A stretch of 64,000 bases of DNA from Halorubrum aethiopicum. GTDB taxonomy: Archaea > Halobacteriota > Halobacteria > Halobacteriales > Haloferacaceae. The notes below the pieces were generated by a model. It saw only the letters and a list, made by a program, of their open reading frames with translations, had not been told where the DNA came from and made no database searches. The translations under genes and the position numbers were made by a program. Position 1 is the stretch's first letter. Every line of letters starts with the position of its first letter. Location of the stretch: assembly GCF_001542905.1 (NCBI RefSeq), contig NZ_LOAJ01000002.1:101937-165936 (forward strand), given 5' to 3'. This document shows positions 1 through 7,661 of this stretch, one piece after another.

Positions 1-2
1 AG

Positions 3-389
3 CGGCTGAATCAGGAATCAAGAGTCCTCATTAAACGTGCCGACCGGTTGGACTTCACCGATAGCAGTGACCGGCAGAGATTCAACGAGCTGATCGAAAC
101 GATGGAAGATCGCTTTCGAACCCTCCGGGAACAGGACACAATCGGTGAAGTGCCGATCGCCGTCGTCATGGAGCTTGAAACGCTCCTCGACGAGTTTGCC
201 GAAGCACCCACGTCCGGCGCTGCTGTCTCTCGTGGAACGCTCGGAACACCGTCTCCAGCGAAGCAGGTTCGAAACGCTCGCCGGAAGAAGGAACGAGAGA
301 AACGGCGAGCAAAGCGTGCTTTAGATACCGCCGACACGATCGCGGAGCAGGTTCAAGCAGTCTACAACGCACTCCCCAATGACGAGTAG
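3..389 (+). CDS. Partial hypothetical protein (5' end outside the window)
   Basis: The frame is open from the left edge with no start codon needed, so only the C-terminal ~128 residues are present. They are charged and helical. Around residues 95-115 there is a very basic stretch (KKEREKRRAKRAL) that could bind nucleic acid or form a coiled coil. I do not recognise the family. It ends before a 154-bp intergenic region holding a perfect palindrome. A TTG at 48 could serve as a start, but the frame continues upstream of it, so truncation by the window edge is more likely. Confidence 0.55.
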   Translation, partial: RLNQESRVLIKRADRLDFTDSSDRQRFNELIETMEDRFRTLREQDTIGEVPIAVVMELETLLDEFAEAPTSGAAVSRGTLGTPSPAKQVRNARRKKEREKRRAKRALDTADTIAEQVQAVYNALPNDE

Positions 390-405
390 CTCACACGTCC
401 TATCT

Positions 406-424
406 GTTACTATCATATAGTAAC
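406..424. promoter_or_regulatory. Palindromic operator-like site
   Basis: GTTACTATCATATAGTAAC is a perfect inverted repeat with 8-bp arms and a 3-nt centre, in the 154-bp gap upstream of the GTG start at 544. A dimeric winged-helix repressor site is the natural guess. The half-site TAGTAA recurs in a palindrome at 6995-7006. The rest of the gap is AT-rich with no gene. Confidence 0.4.
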
Positions 425-543
425 TACACCACTGGGAATCCCTTTTCCGATGAATATCGTACATTTTCGAATATGATTGAGCATGGGTGTCAAAGTGTTA
501 GATAAACAACAAAGTTATGTCAATCAGTTACTGAAAAGGGGTA

Positions 544-1572
544 GTGGGAAATTCGGATCATACACTCAGTAATTACTTTAGCAGGTCGTCGTCTATTCTT
601 TTACTTGCTCCGTCACACCAATCTCCTGACGACAAAGCCTGTATCGATCTGTTGACTCAGGATCAACCTAGTGAGACCAACGTACTGAGCGTAACACTCT
701 CAGCATCCCCCTCTGAGCGGCTGTCGGTATGGCAACGCGAAGCAGGGAACGAACTCCCAACACGAGCGACAATCATCGATGGCAGAAGAGAGATGACGAA
801 AGCAAACCTTCCAACCTCTGAAGCCGGAACGATTTCCGTACGGGGGCTTCCGAGAGAGGCGGATCTCTTCGATCTCAGTATCTCGATTGCCAGCCAACTC
901 GGGGAGTGGCAATCCACCGACGAAACGACTAGTTTGTGTCTTCACTCTGTAACGGCACTACTCGCCACCTATGACGCCGAGCGAGTAGTCGATCTGATCT
1001 CTGCCCTCAACGACCTTTGTGAACGTTTCAGTGTGACTGCTCACCACCACATCGATCCGGACAAGCACGATGAAGAGATGTTAGCAATGCTTCGTCCATT
1101 ATACGATGCGGTGATCGAGTACACGCCAGAGGATGGCTGGATCCCGACTGAAAGTGTAACCATGACGACGAAACCGTCATTCCGTTCGACGGTAACACCA
1201 CCTGGTGGGGTGTCAAAGATAGATCCTGACCACCCTGAAACGGTACCGATGCGGTATTCGTTCGAGACGCTGCTGGATCTGTTATCGCCTCCGCGTCGGC
1301 GTACGTTGTTGTATCATCTAAAGAACCAACCAGATCAAGTGATCCCACTTGACCGCCTAGCTGAGGAGATCCATGACATTGACCGGTCACTGCCGATCCG
1401 CGATTCATCATCACCAGAGGATATCCGGAACGAGCTTCTCGATTGTCATCTCCCGTCGTTACAAGAAGCTGGAATCGCCAAGTATGACGCCAATTCCGAG
1501 ACGGTCCATTATACACAGAATCAAGGATTGGAATCCTTCCTTCAATATATCGAAACGATCGAATTGGGCTGA
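544..1572 (+). CDS. Haloarchaeal regulator-like protein (DUF7504/DUF7344-like)
   Basis: 342 residues from a GTG start. The N-terminal ~200 residues look like the degenerate RecA/KaiC-like domain common in haloarchaeal regulators (hydrophobic strand SSSILLLAP, later SLCLHSVTALLATYD), without a clear Walker A motif. The C-terminal part (about residues 235-330, beginning near LLSPPRRRTLLYHLKN) looks like the haloarchaeal winged-helix domain of the DUF7344 type. The family is known only as a putative signalling or transcription factor; the DUF assignments are from memory. It stands alone between palindrome-bearing DNA and the start of the mobile element, and may be chromosomal. Confidence 0.6.
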   Translation: MGNSDHTLSNYFSRSSSILLLAPSHQSPDDKACIDLLTQDQPSETNVLSVTLSASPSERLSVWQREAGNELPTRATIIDGRREMTKANLPTSEAGTISVRGLPREADLFDLSISIASQLGEWQSTDETTSLCLHSVTALLATYDAERVVDLISALNDLCERFSVTAHHHIDPDKHDEEMLAMLRPLYDAVIEYTPEDGWIPTESVTMTTKPSFRSTVTPPGGVSKIDPDHPETVPMRYSFETLLDLLSPPRRRTLLYHLKNQPDQVIPLDRLAEEIHDIDRSLPIRDSSSPEDIRNELLDCHLPSLQEAGIAKYDANSETVHYTQNQGLESFLQYIETIELG

Positions 1573-1644
1573 GTAACGCTTTCGAAATTACCGACAGAAG
1601 AAGAGAATCAACGAGTCCAGCACGTGCCTCTTCGGTTGTCGTCC

Positions 1645-1660
1645 CGGGCCTATTTACGCC
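1645..1660 (+). promoter_or_regulatory. Probable TATA promoter of the rightward zinc-protein operon
   Basis: TATTTA at 1651-1656 follows a GC-rich BRE-like stretch and lies 53 nt before the first ATG (1709), leaving a leader of about 25-30 nt. Inside the leader is a short direct repeat (ACCGGCACG at about 1683 and 1692). No other TATA-like sequence precedes the overlapping genes up to 5636, so they probably share this promoter. Confidence 0.45.
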
Positions 1661-1708
1661 ATACTGACGCGTCTACACTACGGACCGGCACGACCGGCAC
1701 AACCCCCT

Positions 1709-2038
1709 ATGAGCGACCGACACGCACCCTCGACAGCCGAACAGTCAGCCGACTCAGGACACCGGGCTTCCGGTGAGACTGACGCCCTCTCCGCCGGCGA
1801 CACGCACGTCGTCCGCGGCGTCGGCGAGAACACCCGCGTCGAGTGTCCCGACCACGACACGGTGTACGGCCCACACCCTGGAGCGCGATCGCTGTTCGCG
1901 TTCTGCCCGTACTGCGGGGCCGACGCCGACACGATCGGCCACGAGTCCGGTCCCGTCGAGGGCGAACTCCAGTGCCCGTCGACGGCCATGAGCACGTATC
2001 GCTTCTGTCCCGGCTGCGGGGCCGAGGTGAACGAATGA
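1709..2038 (+). CDS. Small zinc-ribbon protein
   Basis: 109 residues. After an acidic, disordered N-terminus come two treble-clef or zinc-ribbon half-sites: a Cys/His pair (VECPDHD) then CPYCG, and a lone CP (ELQCPST) then CPGCG at the C-terminus, enough ligands for two zinc ions. It is first in the rightward operon. Its stop overlaps the next start as ATGA, which implies translational coupling. Small zinc proteins of this kind are typical early genes of haloarchaeal viruses and plasmids; partner unknown. Confidence 0.7.
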   Translation: MSDRHAPSTAEQSADSGHRASGETDALSAGDTHVVRGVGENTRVECPDHDTVYGPHPGARSLFAFCPYCGADADTIGHESGPVEGELQCPSTAMSTYRFCPGCGAEVNE

Positions 2039-2646
2039 GCACCGACTCGGACCGCGACGACTCGGACGGCAGTATCGAGCGCGACGCCGGCGTTCCGGAC
2101 ATCCCCGACCTCGACGAATGCCAGCGGTGCGGCGACGAGCGAGACGGCCACGCGTACCTCCTCGTGTTCGGCGAGTGGAACCCCGATCGGTCGGGCTTCG
2201 AGCGCCCCCCGGCCATGCGACCCTTCTGTCGGGACTGCTGGCAAGAACACCACGGCCGGACGACCGGCACACACTGGTCGATCGACGACCCGCAACGCGT
2301 GTGGGACGTACTCCGGGCGTCCGATGGCGAGCTTGTCGCCGACCTCATGCCGCTGTTCATGGGCGGGCGGCCGTTCGTCCGCGTCGATGGCGACGGCGAA
2401 CTCACGGCCGTCGGCCCGACGATGATCGACGGCGGCGAGAATGGTGAGGGGACGCCCGTCATCGAGGAGAAGATCGTCCGGCTGGAGGGCTTCGACCGTG
2501 AGGCGTTGTTCGAGGCGATCCGGAGCTATCGCGACCTGCCGGACGATAGCGGCTCGGTCATCATCCGGCCGGTTGAAGAGACGCCGTTCGAGCGGTTCAC
2601 GGGGCGGGGCGAACACTCGGCGAGTCTCGGACGGTGGACGAAATGA
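2035..2646 (+). CDS. Zinc-finger hypothetical protein of the mobile element
   Basis: 203 residues, started at the ATGA overlap (2035) rather than further upstream, because that fits the overlap pattern of the whole operon. One probable zinc site is CQRCG (residues ~32-36) with CRDC (~63-66). A mixed alpha/beta region follows (GRPFVRVDGDGELTAVGP) with no motif I recognise. It overlaps the next gene by 4 nt. Confidence 0.7.
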   Translation: MSTDSDRDDSDGSIERDAGVPDIPDLDECQRCGDERDGHAYLLVFGEWNPDRSGFERPPAMRPFCRDCWQEHHGRTTGTHWSIDDPQRVWDVLRASDGELVADLMPLFMGGRPFVRVDGDGELTAVGPTMIDGGENGEGTPVIEEKIVRLEGFDREALFEAIRSYRDLPDDSGSVIIRPVEETPFERFTGRGEHSASLGRWTK

Positions 2647-2861
2647 GCGACGATCACGGCGGGAAAGCAGATCATGTACCTACGGCAGGCGAGGCAGAAA
2701 TCAGCGGGACGCTCGAAACGGTCGCCAACTCTGGAGAGGGTCAATGCCGCTTCTGTGACTACGTAGCAGAAGGTGATTCCTTCGGAGAGATATTCGAGGA
2801 TCTCGCAGAACACGGCGAGCAGGAACACGACTGGGATCCGACGGAGGGCTGGTCCGAATGA
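2643..2861 (+). CDS. Single C2H2-type zinc-finger protein
   Basis: 72 residues from the ATGA overlap at 2643. The core is CRFCDYVAEGDSFGE followed by an H...H pair (LAEHGEQEHD), a C-x2-C-x~17-H-x5-H spacing typical of the short C2H2 fingers of haloarchaeal viruses and plasmids. It probably binds DNA or a protein partner. An in-frame ATG nine bases upstream (2634) is possible but does not match the operon's overlap rule. Confidence 0.7.
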   Translation: MSDDHGGKADHVPTAGEAEISGTLETVANSGEGQCRFCDYVAEGDSFGEIFEDLAEHGEQEHDWDPTEGWSE

Positions 2862-3334
2862 GCGTCGGCGACGACGACCACAACCCGCTCTTGAGCCCGC
2901 CGTCGACGGGCCTCGACACGGGGAACTGGGACGCCGACGGCCCGCTCGCCGGGTGGCGTGTCGAACGCGATCGTGACGGTCGCGTCCTCGACTTCGTCAT
3001 CGAGTCGACGTGGGACCGGAAGGGGTGTTTCTGTCTCCTTACGCGAGTGACTGAGTACATCGTGCTCGGCCGTCACCACGGTCCGGAGCGGATCGGCGAG
3101 TCCGCGACTTACTACCGGGGGTTCGTCTACGAGCCGGCGGTCGAGTCGCTGCCGAAGGGCTGCTTCGGGACACGACTCGTCCAGTGTGAGAACCGTGGTG
3201 GTTGGTTCGTGTGGGACGAGCGGACGTGGCGGAACAGCTGTAAGTCGTACACGAAGACCGTAAGCGAGGTCGCCCACCGGAAGACCGACCGGCTCGCCGA
3301 CGCCGCCGCGCAACGTCGCGAGGGAGAACTATGA
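2858..3334 (+). CDS. Hypothetical protein of the rightward operon
   Basis: 158 residues, starting at an ATGA overlap. The central part is rich in aromatic residues and cysteines (GCFCLLTRVTEYIV, LPKGCFGTRLVQCENRGGW, RNSCKSYTK), which suggests a compact fold possibly with a metal site. I do not recognise the family. It overlaps the downstream zinc protein by 4 nt. Confidence 0.6.
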   Translation: MSVGDDDHNPLLSPPSTGLDTGNWDADGPLAGWRVERDRDGRVLDFVIESTWDRKGCFCLLTRVTEYIVLGRHHGPERIGESATYYRGFVYEPAVESLPKGCFGTRLVQCENRGGWFVWDERTWRNSCKSYTKTVSEVAHRKTDRLADAAAQRREGEL

Positions 3335-3681
3335 GCGTCGATGACACCGCGACACCGTCTCGTCCGCTCCCACGCGTCCGTGTCGAACATCCGAGCGCCG
3401 AGCGCGGGGCCGAGGACGTACGCGTCCACCTGGACGAGCCCGGTTGTGAGTTGTGCGGCGTCCCGGACACACCCCGTGTGCTCGTTGAAATCCCGTGGAC
3501 CGGGAAGCGCGGACTCCGGCCCGTCTGTCGCGGCCACCCGGAGCATCCCGAGCATCCGGGGTACCCCAGCCGGGAGAACCCGACCGAGTACCGAATTTGT
3601 CCGGGGTGTGGAGCCGTAGATCGGCTCCTTTCGGCCGGCGTGTGTCGAGCCTGTTTCGACCCGACGGAGGAAACCCAATGA
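3331..3681 (+). CDS. Zinc-binding small protein
   Basis: 116 residues. It carries CELCG near residue 36, then a Cys/His set (PVCRGHPEHPEH), and a C-terminal zinc ribbon CPGCG...GVCRACF. That is enough for two zinc ions. ATGA overlaps on both sides place it firmly inside the translationally coupled operon. Function unknown; nucleic-acid binding is an inference from the zinc ribbons. Confidence 0.65.
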   Translation: MSVDDTATPSRPLPRVRVEHPSAERGAEDVRVHLDEPGCELCGVPDTPRVLVEIPWTGKRGLRPVCRGHPEHPEHPGYPSRENPTEYRICPGCGAVDRLLSAGVCRACFDPTEETQ

Positions 3682-4325
3682 GCACTGACGACACCGCCGC
3701 GCCGACGACCGTCGACGGGACGAGCATGGCGTTCGTCGCCAACAAGAAGAAGGACTCGTGGCGGACGCCGCCCGCGCTCTACGAGCCGATCGCCGAGGCC
3801 GTCGGCGGGATCGACCTCGACCCGTGTGCCGGCCCGTCCGGTGACCGGCTGGAACTACCGGGCGACGCCGAACCTGCGGAGGACCTCCCGCCGACCAAGA
3901 TCGCGGATCGGAACGTCATGCCGTGGGAGGACGGCCTCTCCGTGAGGTGGATGGGTGACGTGTTCGTGAACCCGCCGTTCTCAGATGTCGACGAGTGGCT
4001 GGCGATGGCCGTCGGCGCGTGGATGGCCGGCGACGCCGACCGCGTGTTCTTCGTCACGGCCGCGAACACCGGGACGCTCGCGTGGTATCACCGCTGGATC
4101 GCGTCGTTCGCGTCGATGACGTACTTCACCGGCCCGAGACAGAACTACATCGATCCCGAACAGAATGAGCTCGCGAGTGGCGTCTCGTTCAACACGGCTG
4201 TCTCCGTATTCGGCGAGGTTCCCGCGTCGCTGGCGCGGTACTGGAGACGGGAGGGCGACCTCGTGGTCCGCCCGTGGAACGCCGGTGGGATCGTCGAGGA
4301 CCAAGGCGACGGAGGTGACCGATGA
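3678..4325 (+). CDS. Phage-type DNA N6-adenine methyltransferase
   Basis: 215 residues from the ATGA overlap at 3678. It matches the phage Dam-like family (PF05869): an N-terminal W-R-T-P segment (DSWRTPPALYEPI) with IDLDPCAGP, then the catalytic FVNPPF motif (N-P-P-F, about residue 98) that flips and binds the target adenine. Family members methylate adenine in duplex DNA and usually protect viral or plasmid DNA. Length fits the family. The HNH endonuclease gene overlaps it by 4 nt, so a modification/cleavage pair is possible but unproven. Confidence 0.85.
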   Translation: MSTDDTAAPTTVDGTSMAFVANKKKDSWRTPPALYEPIAEAVGGIDLDPCAGPSGDRLELPGDAEPAEDLPPTKIADRNVMPWEDGLSVRWMGDVFVNPPFSDVDEWLAMAVGAWMAGDADRVFFVTAANTGTLAWYHRWIASFASMTYFTGPRQNYIDPEQNELASGVSFNTAVSVFGEVPASLARYWRREGDLVVRPWNAGGIVEDQGDGGDR

Positions 4326-4939
4326 GCAATCGCCCAAAGGACCGCCAGAAAGGGATGGACACCCTGTTTCCGATGGCCGACGCCCACTCGTGTCGTGTCT
4401 GTAACGAGCACGTCGAGGACGGCCGGCGGAACTACTGCTCGCCCCGCTGTAAGCGGATCGCGAAGGCCGTCCAGCGGATGTTCGTGTGGGACTGCGTCCG
4501 CGAAGCCGTCTTCGAGCGCGACGACTACACCTGCCAAGAGTGCGGGCTCTCGAAGGATCGTTGGTGGCGGGCGTACTGGCAGGTCCGTGAGCGGATCGAC
4601 GAGTTAAGCGCGCCGGCCCACCCGAAAAAGAGCGACCACCCCGCGGCGTCGTACGACCGCTGGCGACGCGTCCGGGGCGAGATTCAGGAGCGGTACGGCG
4701 TGGGCTCGCCGACCGACGGGGGGTTCCACGCGGATCACATCGAGCGCGTCGCCGACGGGGGCCACCCGTTCGCTGAGACGAACCTCCAGACGCTCTGTAA
4801 GTACTGTCACCGCGAGAAGACCGCCGCGGAGAACCGGACGGGCGAGCCGTCGATCGAAGACCGCCCGGAGGTCGGCCTCGACGCGTACATGGACGCCGCG
4901 ACCGACGGCGGCGACGTCGACGCTGGAGGTGACCGATGA
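4322..4939 (+). CDS. HNH endonuclease
   Basis: 205 residues. An N-terminal zinc-ribbon-like motif (CRVCN...YCSPRC) precedes an HNH core with zinc ligands CQECG and CKYCH. The His-Asn-His elements are HADHIERVADGG, ETNLQTLC and the CHREK tail. HNH proteins cut DNA with a single metal ion; family roles include homing, packaging and restriction. Position right after the adenine methyltransferase (ATGA overlap) hints at a restriction-like partnership. The C-terminal ~45 residues are acidic and probably disordered. Confidence 0.85.
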   Translation: MSNRPKDRQKGMDTLFPMADAHSCRVCNEHVEDGRRNYCSPRCKRIAKAVQRMFVWDCVREAVFERDDYTCQECGLSKDRWWRAYWQVRERIDELSAPAHPKKSDHPAASYDRWRRVRGEIQERYGVGSPTDGGFHADHIERVADGGHPFAETNLQTLCKYCHREKTAAENRTGEPSIEDRPEVGLDAYMDAATDGGDVDAGGDR

Positions 4940-5283
4940 GCCCGTCGATCCCGACCCTCGCGTTCGCCGATCGGCACGTCGCGCCCATCGTGAAGGGGCA
5001 GAAGACGGCGACGATCCGCCTCGATCTCGACTCACGGATCCAACTCGGCCGGCGCGTCCAGTTCGTCGATACCGAGGGCGAGCGGTTCGCGACCGCGATC
5101 ATTGACGACCGAGGCTACGAGCGGCTGGCACGACTCGCCCGGACCGACGTGGCCGGCCACCAGCGGTACGCTCAGCCGGCCGACTTGGTGGCCGAGATGC
5201 GCGAGTACTACCCCGACCGGCGCGTGACGGGCGACACGCTCGCGGACGTACTCTACTGGAGAGTCGATGACCTATGGGAGTGA
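4936..5283 (+). CDS. ASCH-domain protein
   Basis: 115 residues. The opening LAFADRHVAPIVKGQKTATIRL has the typical ASCH/PUA-like start: a short strand, then I-x-x-G-x-K-T-x-T-x-R. ASCH domains form a small beta-barrel that binds RNA or modified nucleosides, often beside mobile-element genes. The gene overlaps the HNH gene by 4 nt and the next gene by 10 nt, which keeps it in the operon. Confidence 0.75.
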   Translation: MSPSIPTLAFADRHVAPIVKGQKTATIRLDLDSRIQLGRRVQFVDTEGERFATAIIDDRGYERLARLARTDVAGHQRYAQPADLVAEMREYYPDRRVTGDTLADVLYWRVDDLWE

Positions 5284-5636
5284 CCGAGACGCGACAAGAG
5301 CGGTTCGAGGCTCCGCCACGGGCCGTGCGTTTCGACGAGACGGAGCCGGCAGTGACGCGGCGCGTGTTCCGGTGTGACGGCCACCGCTACGAGAACGAGC
5401 TCGCGTATGACCTGCGCGACGACGGCGACCGGCTCGCGTTCGAGCGCAAGCTCGACACGTTCATCGAGTGGTTCGAGGACGCGCAAGAGCGGTCCGACGG
5501 GCGGGTGTACGTCGAGGATGAGGCCGGACACTGGGTGTTCCGCCGCGGCCACACGCTGATCGCCTGTAACGTCGAGGAGGTCTCGAAGCGGGACCGCCGG
5601 ATCTATTTCTCGGTCGACGTTCTCGACAGCGCGTAG
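5274..5636 (+). CDS. Hypothetical protein, last gene of the rightward operon
   Basis: 120 residues from ATG 5274, overlapping the ASCH gene by 10 nt. It is mixed alpha/beta with an amphipathic helix around residues 50-68 (AFERKLDTFIEWFEDAQE) and a C-terminal strand pair. No motif recognised. Its stop codon abuts the stop of the leftward coiled-coil gene, so the rightward operon ends here. Confidence 0.6.
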   Translation: MGVTETRQERFEAPPRAVRFDETEPAVTRRVFRCDGHRYENELAYDLRDDGDRLAFERKLDTFIEWFEDAQERSDGRVYVEDEAGHWVFRRGHTLIACNVEEVSKRDRRIYFSVDVLDSA

Positions 5637-6932
5637 TTACTCGCTTTTCGCGATCCGCTTTGCGAGGTCCATCACGGTCTCGATGTTCGTCGCATCCTCG
5701 TCGTTTGTGGTCGTGCTACCATTCTCAACGATATCAGACGGGTTGGTGAACATCTGCCCCATCGAGACGAGCATGAACTCGGCGAGCTGGGCATCGGTCT
5801 CATCGAGCGACTGCTGAGACTCTAAGACCTTTCGAGAGGGTTCAAGTGTCTGTGCCATCGTCGATTTGAAGGCGTACTCCTCCATGAGGCGTCGCTTGCG
5901 AGAGTAGTTCTTAGATGTGAACCACACACCGACTAGGAGTGGAATCAAGAGCGTCACACGCGAAACGGTACCAATACCAAGACTGGTAGATTCTAGAAGG
6001 CTCCAAAATATCACGATAGCTCCCGCAATAAGGGCGATTATCGCACCAAAGGTGAGTCTGGCCCATCGTGTCGCCGAATTTTCTAGTTCTTCTTTTCGCT
6101 CAGTGAAGTTTCTATCAAGAGACGCTGCAATCGCACCGCTAAGTAGTGTATCAATTCGATCTTCAATATCATCGAGGCTGCTTTTCTGCTGGCTTAATTG
6201 CTCAGATCTGTCTTCTATCTCAGAGAGATTTGAATCGAGCCGATCTTCGTAGTCGTTCATCTGCTCTGTCTTTTTGAGAACTTTCTCGTAACGATCGTTG
6301 ATTGTATCTGCTTCCTTCTTAATGTCCTGAGACGTGTTCGAAGCCTTGTTTTCGATTTCCTCTAAGCTTCCTTGAGACTCCTTTGCCGAAGAAACAATCC
6401 GATCGATCTCATCTTGCTGTTCAGATATGTCGTCGTGGATAGAATTTATCTTCTCGTGCGTCTCTTCGGCTTCCCCGAGATTTTGGATTGCCTTCTGGTG
6501 CTCCTCACGGGTTTGTTCGAGTTTATGTAATTGCTCGGAGAAATCGAGATGTTCTCCGACCCGTAAATCTAGACTTAGGTCCCCAATGACGTAAGTTTGG
6601 AGTTTGTCGACACGATTGATGAAGTCCTTACCAGGGTTGTTTCTCCGCCCATCGTTTTTGTTTACAATGTTGCCAGCTTCCTGACGAACACTGTTTAATC
6701 GGTCTTTGATGTTACTTTGCTGTCCTCTCCCGAAGACGCTAATAATATCATTTTCAATAGCAATCTCAAGCAACTCAGAGATATGCTCAAAGTCTGCAAT
6801 TGCCTCATTTAGTGTGATCCCCCCATGTTCTGTGGTGTAGTTTTCTTCAGCTGCTATCTCAGAAAATTCACTGACATTGTCAAAGTGTTCGTGGTTGAGT
6901 AAGTCACGAATCTTCTCAACGTGCTGGCTCAT
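5637..6932 (-). CDS. Coiled-coil protein with two membrane helices
   Basis: 431 residues. The N-terminus (1-130) is a helical globular region, 135-262 is a long Glu/Gln/Lys-rich coiled coil, then a conserved-looking segment LLSGAIAASLDRNF with a W at 290, two membrane helices (about 293-312 and 325-340), and a cytoplasmic tail ending in VMDLAKRIAKSE. It is clearly AT-richer than its neighbours and points against the rightward operon, which suggests a separately acquired cargo gene. Coiled-coil-plus-2TM proteins occur among phage-defence effectors, but I see no specific defence domain. Function unknown. Confidence 0.7.
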   Translation of the reverse strand: MSQHVEKIRDLLNHEHFDNVSEFSEIAAEENYTTEHGGITLNEAIADFEHISELLEIAIENDIISVFGRGQQSNIKDRLNSVRQEAGNIVNKNDGRRNNPGKDFINRVDKLQTYVIGDLSLDLRVGEHLDFSEQLHKLEQTREEHQKAIQNLGEAEETHEKINSIHDDISEQQDEIDRIVSSAKESQGSLEEIENKASNTSQDIKKEADTINDRYEKVLKKTEQMNDYEDRLDSNLSEIEDRSEQLSQQKSSLDDIEDRIDTLLSGAIAASLDRNFTERKEELENSATRWARLTFGAIIALIAGAIVIFWSLLESTSLGIGTVSRVTLLIPLLVGVWFTSKNYSRKRRLMEEYAFKSTMAQTLEPSRKVLESQQSLDETDAQLAEFMLVSMGQMFTNPSDIVENGSTTTNDEDATNIETVMDLAKRIAKSE

Positions 6933-6984
6933 GTCCTACTACTGATTAGTCCATCACAAAGAATGATTCCCACTCCAAATAATC

Positions 6985-7069
6985 TAACTTTACATAGTAA
7001 TTACTAAGTGGGGTCGGTCCGTTGGTCGAAGTGTGCCCGGGGAAACCCGGACGCGCAAGGTGACCACAG
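6985..7069 (+). promoter_or_regulatory. Promoter and hairpin leader, copy 1
   Basis: An AT-rich promoter contains the perfect palindrome TAGTAATTACTA (6995-7006), followed by GGGG at about 7010 as the likely transcript start. The leader holds a 5-bp GC stem closed by a GAAA (GNRA) tetraloop at 7037-7050, directly before the ribosome-binding site GGTGA (7059-7063), which sits 6 nt before the ATG. The same arrangement recurs before 7662. The hairpin is placed to modulate translation. Confidence 0.6.
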
Positions 7070-7534
7070 ATGGATGACACCGATTTCGACGTTGCCGACG
7101 CAGCACAGGAACTCGAACGCAAGCCGACGACGCAGAGTGGCTCCGTCCGCAAGAACGACGCGATGGCGTGGCTGAAAGGCCTCGATACGCCCTCGGACGA
7201 CGAGCTGATCAGCGCGGTGACGCACAAGCCCGACGAGTTCTCAGGGTCGACGTTCGCGACGCCAGTCTCACAGGTCCGCGTGACGGGTGACTCGACGTTC
7301 ATTTCCGCCGTCGCCGGCCTGCTCAAGCCGCTCCTCGTGTGGGAGAGTTCCGCGACCCGGCTCGATCTCAAGGTCCAACAGGTCGAGGATCGCGAGACCG
7401 GCGAGTTGACCGACAACTACGCGCTGTACCTCGGTGCGGCCGAACGCGGCGGCCAGGGCAAGATCGCGTCAGCACTGATGGGAACGAACAAGGAGAACGA
7501 CCGGAAGCTGCTGGAGGCTCTCGACGATATGTAG
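7070..7534 (+). CDS. Hypothetical protein with hairpin leader (copy 1)
   Basis: 154 residues. The N-terminus is acidic and disordered (VADAAQELERKP), followed by DAMAWLKGL and a beta-rich core. A charged segment, then GKIASALMGTNKENDRKL, ends the protein. No known domain recognised. The start is fixed by GGTGA at 7059-7063. It is monocistronic and shares its promoter/leader type with the unrelated gene at 7662, implying co-regulation. Confidence 0.6.
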   Translation: MDDTDFDVADAAQELERKPTTQSGSVRKNDAMAWLKGLDTPSDDELISAVTHKPDEFSGSTFATPVSQVRVTGDSTFISAVAGLLKPLLVWESSATRLDLKVQQVEDRETGELTDNYALYLGAAERGGQGKIASALMGTNKENDRKLLEALDDM

Positions 7535-7582
7535 GCGCGACCTCTCCCGGTAACCCATCTTTCATTCTTTGATAATCTTATT

Positions 7583-7661
7583 CAGCATAGTAAAATCTAA
7601 GTAGGGGCGGGGATTCGATCGGGGTGTGCTCGGGGAAACTCGGGCGCGCAGGTGACCACCG
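7583..7661 (+). promoter_or_regulatory. Promoter and hairpin leader, copy 2
   Basis: From GTGTGC (7624) to the ATG this copy aligns with copy 1 with one gap. The stem at 7629-7644 keeps the GAAA loop. Two changes relative to copy 1 (C to T on each side) both turn G-C pairs into G-U pairs, so base pairing is retained. GGTGA at 7651-7655 is again the ribosome-binding site. The upstream CATAGTAAAATCTAAGTAGG resembles the copy 1 promoter but its palindrome is imperfect. Confidence 0.6.

Noticed and set aside
3981..5102. A 373-residue Arg-rich open frame on the minus strand
   Set aside because: It is antisense to the methyltransferase and HNH genes, with basic low-complexity composition atypical of haloarchaea.
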